Assembly: GCA_002470125.1 (NCBI GenBank) | Contig: DKNB01000085.1 | Location: forward strand, 1-19,464 | Origin: Gallionellales bacterium UBA7399 | GTDB lineage: Bacteria; Pseudomonadota; Gammaproteobacteria; Burkholderiales; Gallionellaceae | Direction: 5' to 3' | DNA: 19,464 nucleotides | Shown: one piece after another, positions 17,812-19,464 of the stretch | How the letters are laid out: each line of letters starts with the position of its first letter | Numbering within the stretch: the first letter of the stretch is position 1 | Program-made: the position numbers and the translations under genes | The notes under the pieces: model-generated | The model's database searches: none | Seen by the model: only the letters and a program-made list of their open reading frames with translations | What the model was told of the DNA's origin: nothing

Positions 17812-17860
17812 ACGGGGGTGGCCCCCGTAGGGCTGGTCATTGTTGCCCCCTTATGGGGGC
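17812..17860. terminator. Two strong G/C hairpins between convergent fba and rlmL-like genes
   Basis: Hairpin 1 is ACGGGGG/CCCCCGT around TGG (17812-17828). Hairpin 2 is GCCCCC/GGGGGC around TTAT (17845-17860). They sit between convergent genes and probably end transcription from both sides, but neither is followed by a T tract on either strand, so Rho or RNA-stability roles are possible. Confidence 0.55.
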
Positions 17861-17884
17861 GCCTCTAATTAAGACGCGACCTGC

Positions 17885-19027
17885 CTAGCCACGGTTGCCA
17901 CCCACCACCATCTTGTACTCAAAAAGACGACATTCTATCGCCCCATTAAACAAAGGGGTTCGGCGTGAAACAGACAACCGAATAAATTTCGGCATACGCA
18001 AATCAGAGGTGAGTAAGTAAGCATTCCAGCCACCAAATTTTCTCTTTAGCGCATCGCCTAGCTTAGGATAAAAATCCTCCAACTCCAGCAAATCACCCAT
18101 GCGCTCGCCATAGGGTAAGTTTGCCACAAGAACTCCATGATCTCTTGGTGCAGAAATCTCCAGCACATTCGCTTGATTCAACGACACCGCATCCAATAAG
18201 CCTGCATTTTCTAAATTAAGGCGAGCAGCCTTAAGCTCTTCGCCATACAAATCGCTACCAAAGATAGGGAGCGGACTAACTTTTTTTTGGGCTGCATATG
18301 CCTGATTGCGCATCTCACGCCATGCAACATTATCAAATGTTTTAAATTTTTCAAAGGCAAAGTTACGGCCAATTCCAGGGGCTATATTCAGCGACATCAG
18401 TGCAGCCTCAATTAAAAATGTGCCACTACCACACATCGGGTCCAACAGTGGCACGCCCGGCAACCAACCGGTCAACAACAAAATGCCGGCCGCCAAATTC
18501 TCGCGCAGGGGTGCAATATTAGTATATTGACGGGTGCCACGCTTAAAGAGCGCGTCCCCAGAGGTGTCGATATACAAAGTCATACGACTCGCCTCAAGAA
18601 ATGCATGGATGCGAATATCTGGCGCATGCGTATCTACGCTAGGACGCTCACCAATAAGCGCGCGAAACTTGTCACATACAGCATCTTTAATTCTAAGCGT
18701 AATAAAATCTAGGCTTTTTAGGGGACACTTAATTGCTGTTACATTAACGCGGATAGTTCTGGAGACGGGAAACCAATCATTCCAGGGCAGTGCATAAACC
18801 TCATCAAAAATATCTTGCTCGCTATGATAGCCCCCTATCGCTACGCGCCACAACACACGACTTGCAATACGGCTGTGCAAGTTAACCAGATAGCCAAACG
18901 AAGGTACCCCGACAAAATGTACCCCACCATCAGCCACCCGCACTTCTTGTGCGCCGAGCACATTCAGCTCACTCGCTAACGTTGCTTCCAATCCTCGAGG
19001 ACAGGGAGAGAAAAAAATTTCAAGCAT
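17885..19027 (-). CDS. THUMP-domain class I SAM-dependent RNA methyltransferase, RlmL-type (23S rRNA m2G)
   Basis: The 380-aa protein has an N-terminal ferredoxin-like and THUMP RNA-binding region (about residues 1-160) and a Rossmann methyltransferase domain. That domain holds LLDPMCGSGTFLIEAALMSLNIAPG (motif I with family extension), SDLYGEELKAARLNLENAG and the catalytic motif IV as NLPYGERMG. It resembles the N-terminal half of E. coli RlmL, which makes m2G2445 in 23S rRNA; the RlmK half is absent. Many genomes label it a putative N6-adenine DNA methylase, which the THUMP domain argues against. The motif is N-L-P-Y rather than the usual N-P-P-Y. The ATG at 19027 matches the family start (MLEIFFSPCPRGLEA) and is 4 nt after the hemJ stop. 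The longer TTG start at 19048 would overlap hemJ and is less likely. Confidence 0.88.
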   Translation of the reverse strand: MLEIFFSPCPRGLEATLASELNVLGAQEVRVADGGVHFVGVPSFGYLVNLHSRIASRVLWRVAIGGYHSEQDIFDEVYALPWNDWFPVSRTIRVNVTAIKCPLKSLDFITLRIKDAVCDKFRALIGERPSVDTHAPDIRIHAFLEASRMTLYIDTSGDALFKRGTRQYTNIAPLRENLAAGILLLTGWLPGVPLLDPMCGSGTFLIEAALMSLNIAPGIGRNFAFEKFKTFDNVAWREMRNQAYAAQKKVSPLPIFGSDLYGEELKAARLNLENAGLLDAVSLNQANVLEISAPRDHGVLVANLPYGERMGDLLELEDFYPKLGDALKRKFGGWNAYLLTSDLRMPKFIRLSVSRRTPLFNGAIECRLFEYKMVVGGNRG

Positions 19028-19031
19028 ACCG

Positions 19032-19445
19032 TTACACCGGCTTAACAACTACAAGAATAATGATGATGACCATAATTATTACTGGCAGCTCATTAAAAAA
19101 CCGATAAAAGACATGACCACGCTTATTGCGATCATTTTTAAAGTCATGCAGCAACTTGCCGCAATATATGTGGTACACAATCAAAAGCAACACCGCTGAA
19201 AATTTAATATGCATCCATTGACCAGATACAGCATGATTAGCCCATAGCCATAGCCCGAAGATAATGGTCAGCACCCCGCCAGGGGTCATGATTCCATAAA
19301 ATAATTTACGCTCCATAATCTTAAATCTCTCAATGCCGACCACATCCTGACTCATTGAGTGATACACAAACAGGCGTGGCAAGTAGAATAAACCGGAAAA
19401 CCATGTGACCATAAAGATTATGTGAACTGCTTTAATCCACAGCAC
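19032..19445 (-). CDS. hemJ: Protoporphyrinogen oxidase HemJ (UPF0093/CopD-like membrane protein)
   Basis: HemJ oxidises protoporphyrinogen IX to protoporphyrin IX in the inner membrane, the penultimate step of heme synthesis. The 137-aa protein has about four membrane helices (near 5-27, 52-70, 80-100 and 115-137). The signature opening LWIKAVHIIFMVTWFSGLFYLPRLFVYH contains conserved His8, and Lys81 in MHIKFSAV matches the second conserved site; both are essential in studied HemJ proteins. The start is GTG with GGGAG 6 nt upstream, 19 bp from the window edge, so the gene appears complete. It precedes the RlmL-like gene by 4 nt, an apparent two-gene operon with no functional link I can name. 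Confidence 0.92.
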   Translation of the reverse strand: MLWIKAVHIIFMVTWFSGLFYLPRLFVYHSMSQDVVGIERFKIMERKLFYGIMTPGGVLTIIFGLWLWANHAVSGQWMHIKFSAVLLLIVYHIYCGKLLHDFKNDRNKRGHVFYRFFNELPVIIMVIIIILVVVKPV

Positions 19446-19464
19446 GGCTCGCTCCCTCTTTTAA

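Overview
The window reads as a chromosomal segment of a betaproteobacterium, most likely in or near the Nitrosomonadales (Methylophilaceae/Gallionellaceae-like). This is inferred from gene content and order, not from a database match. The clues are the aroQ-accB-accC-prmA-DUF3426 block, a PP0621-family gene beside ampD, a Lys/Ala-rich histone H1-like protein, HemJ, and a tkt-gap-pgk-pyk-fba cluster ending in a Calvin-subtype class II aldolase. Coding density is high and base composition is moderate. I see no rRNA, tRNA, CRISPR array, insertion sequence or prophage.

Region by region. Positions 1-4,002 (minus) hold the cut-off start of an H1-like protein and the class Ia ribonucleotide reductase pair nrdA-nrdB, which overlap by ATGA. 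The nrdA leader carries two sites that match NrdR boxes at the canonical spacing. Positions 4,189-5,141 (minus) hold ampD (TTG start) and a small PP0621-family membrane protein. Positions 5,327-9,882 (minus) hold a compact run: aroQ, accB, accC, prmA, a zinc-ribbon/DUF3426 membrane protein, and a TIGR02466-type 2OG-Fe(II) oxygenase after a 56-nt gap. Positions 9,940-10,555 (minus) hold a two-gene module shaped like a toxin-antitoxin pair: an unrecognised 70-aa protein followed by a PIN-domain protein that lacks the usual third acidic cluster.

Positions 10,556-10,799 form a divergent regulatory region with overlapping inverted repeats around a good tkt promoter candidate. Positions 10,800-17,805 (plus) hold the central carbon cluster tkt, gap, pgk, pyk, fba. 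It is punctuated by an intrinsic terminator after tkt and by hairpins between gap/pgk and pyk/fba. Positions 17,806-17,884 hold two G5/C5 hairpins between convergent genes. Positions 17,885-19,445 (minus) hold hemJ and an RlmL-type THUMP methyltransferase.

Together the genes supply dNTPs (nrdAB), malonyl-CoA carboxylase subunits for fatty acid synthesis (accBC), shikimate-pathway flux (aroQ), peptidoglycan recycling (ampD), ribosome modification (prmA, rlmL-like), heme synthesis (hemJ) and the lower glycolytic, pentose-phosphate or Calvin carbon flow. Most of the window is ordinary housekeeping. The least explained parts are the degenerate PIN module, the divergent tkt control region and the 2OG oxygenase attached to the acc operon. 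Several upstream-most in-frame starts were replaced by internal ones because Shine-Dalgarno placement, ATGA overlaps or family N-termini favour them.
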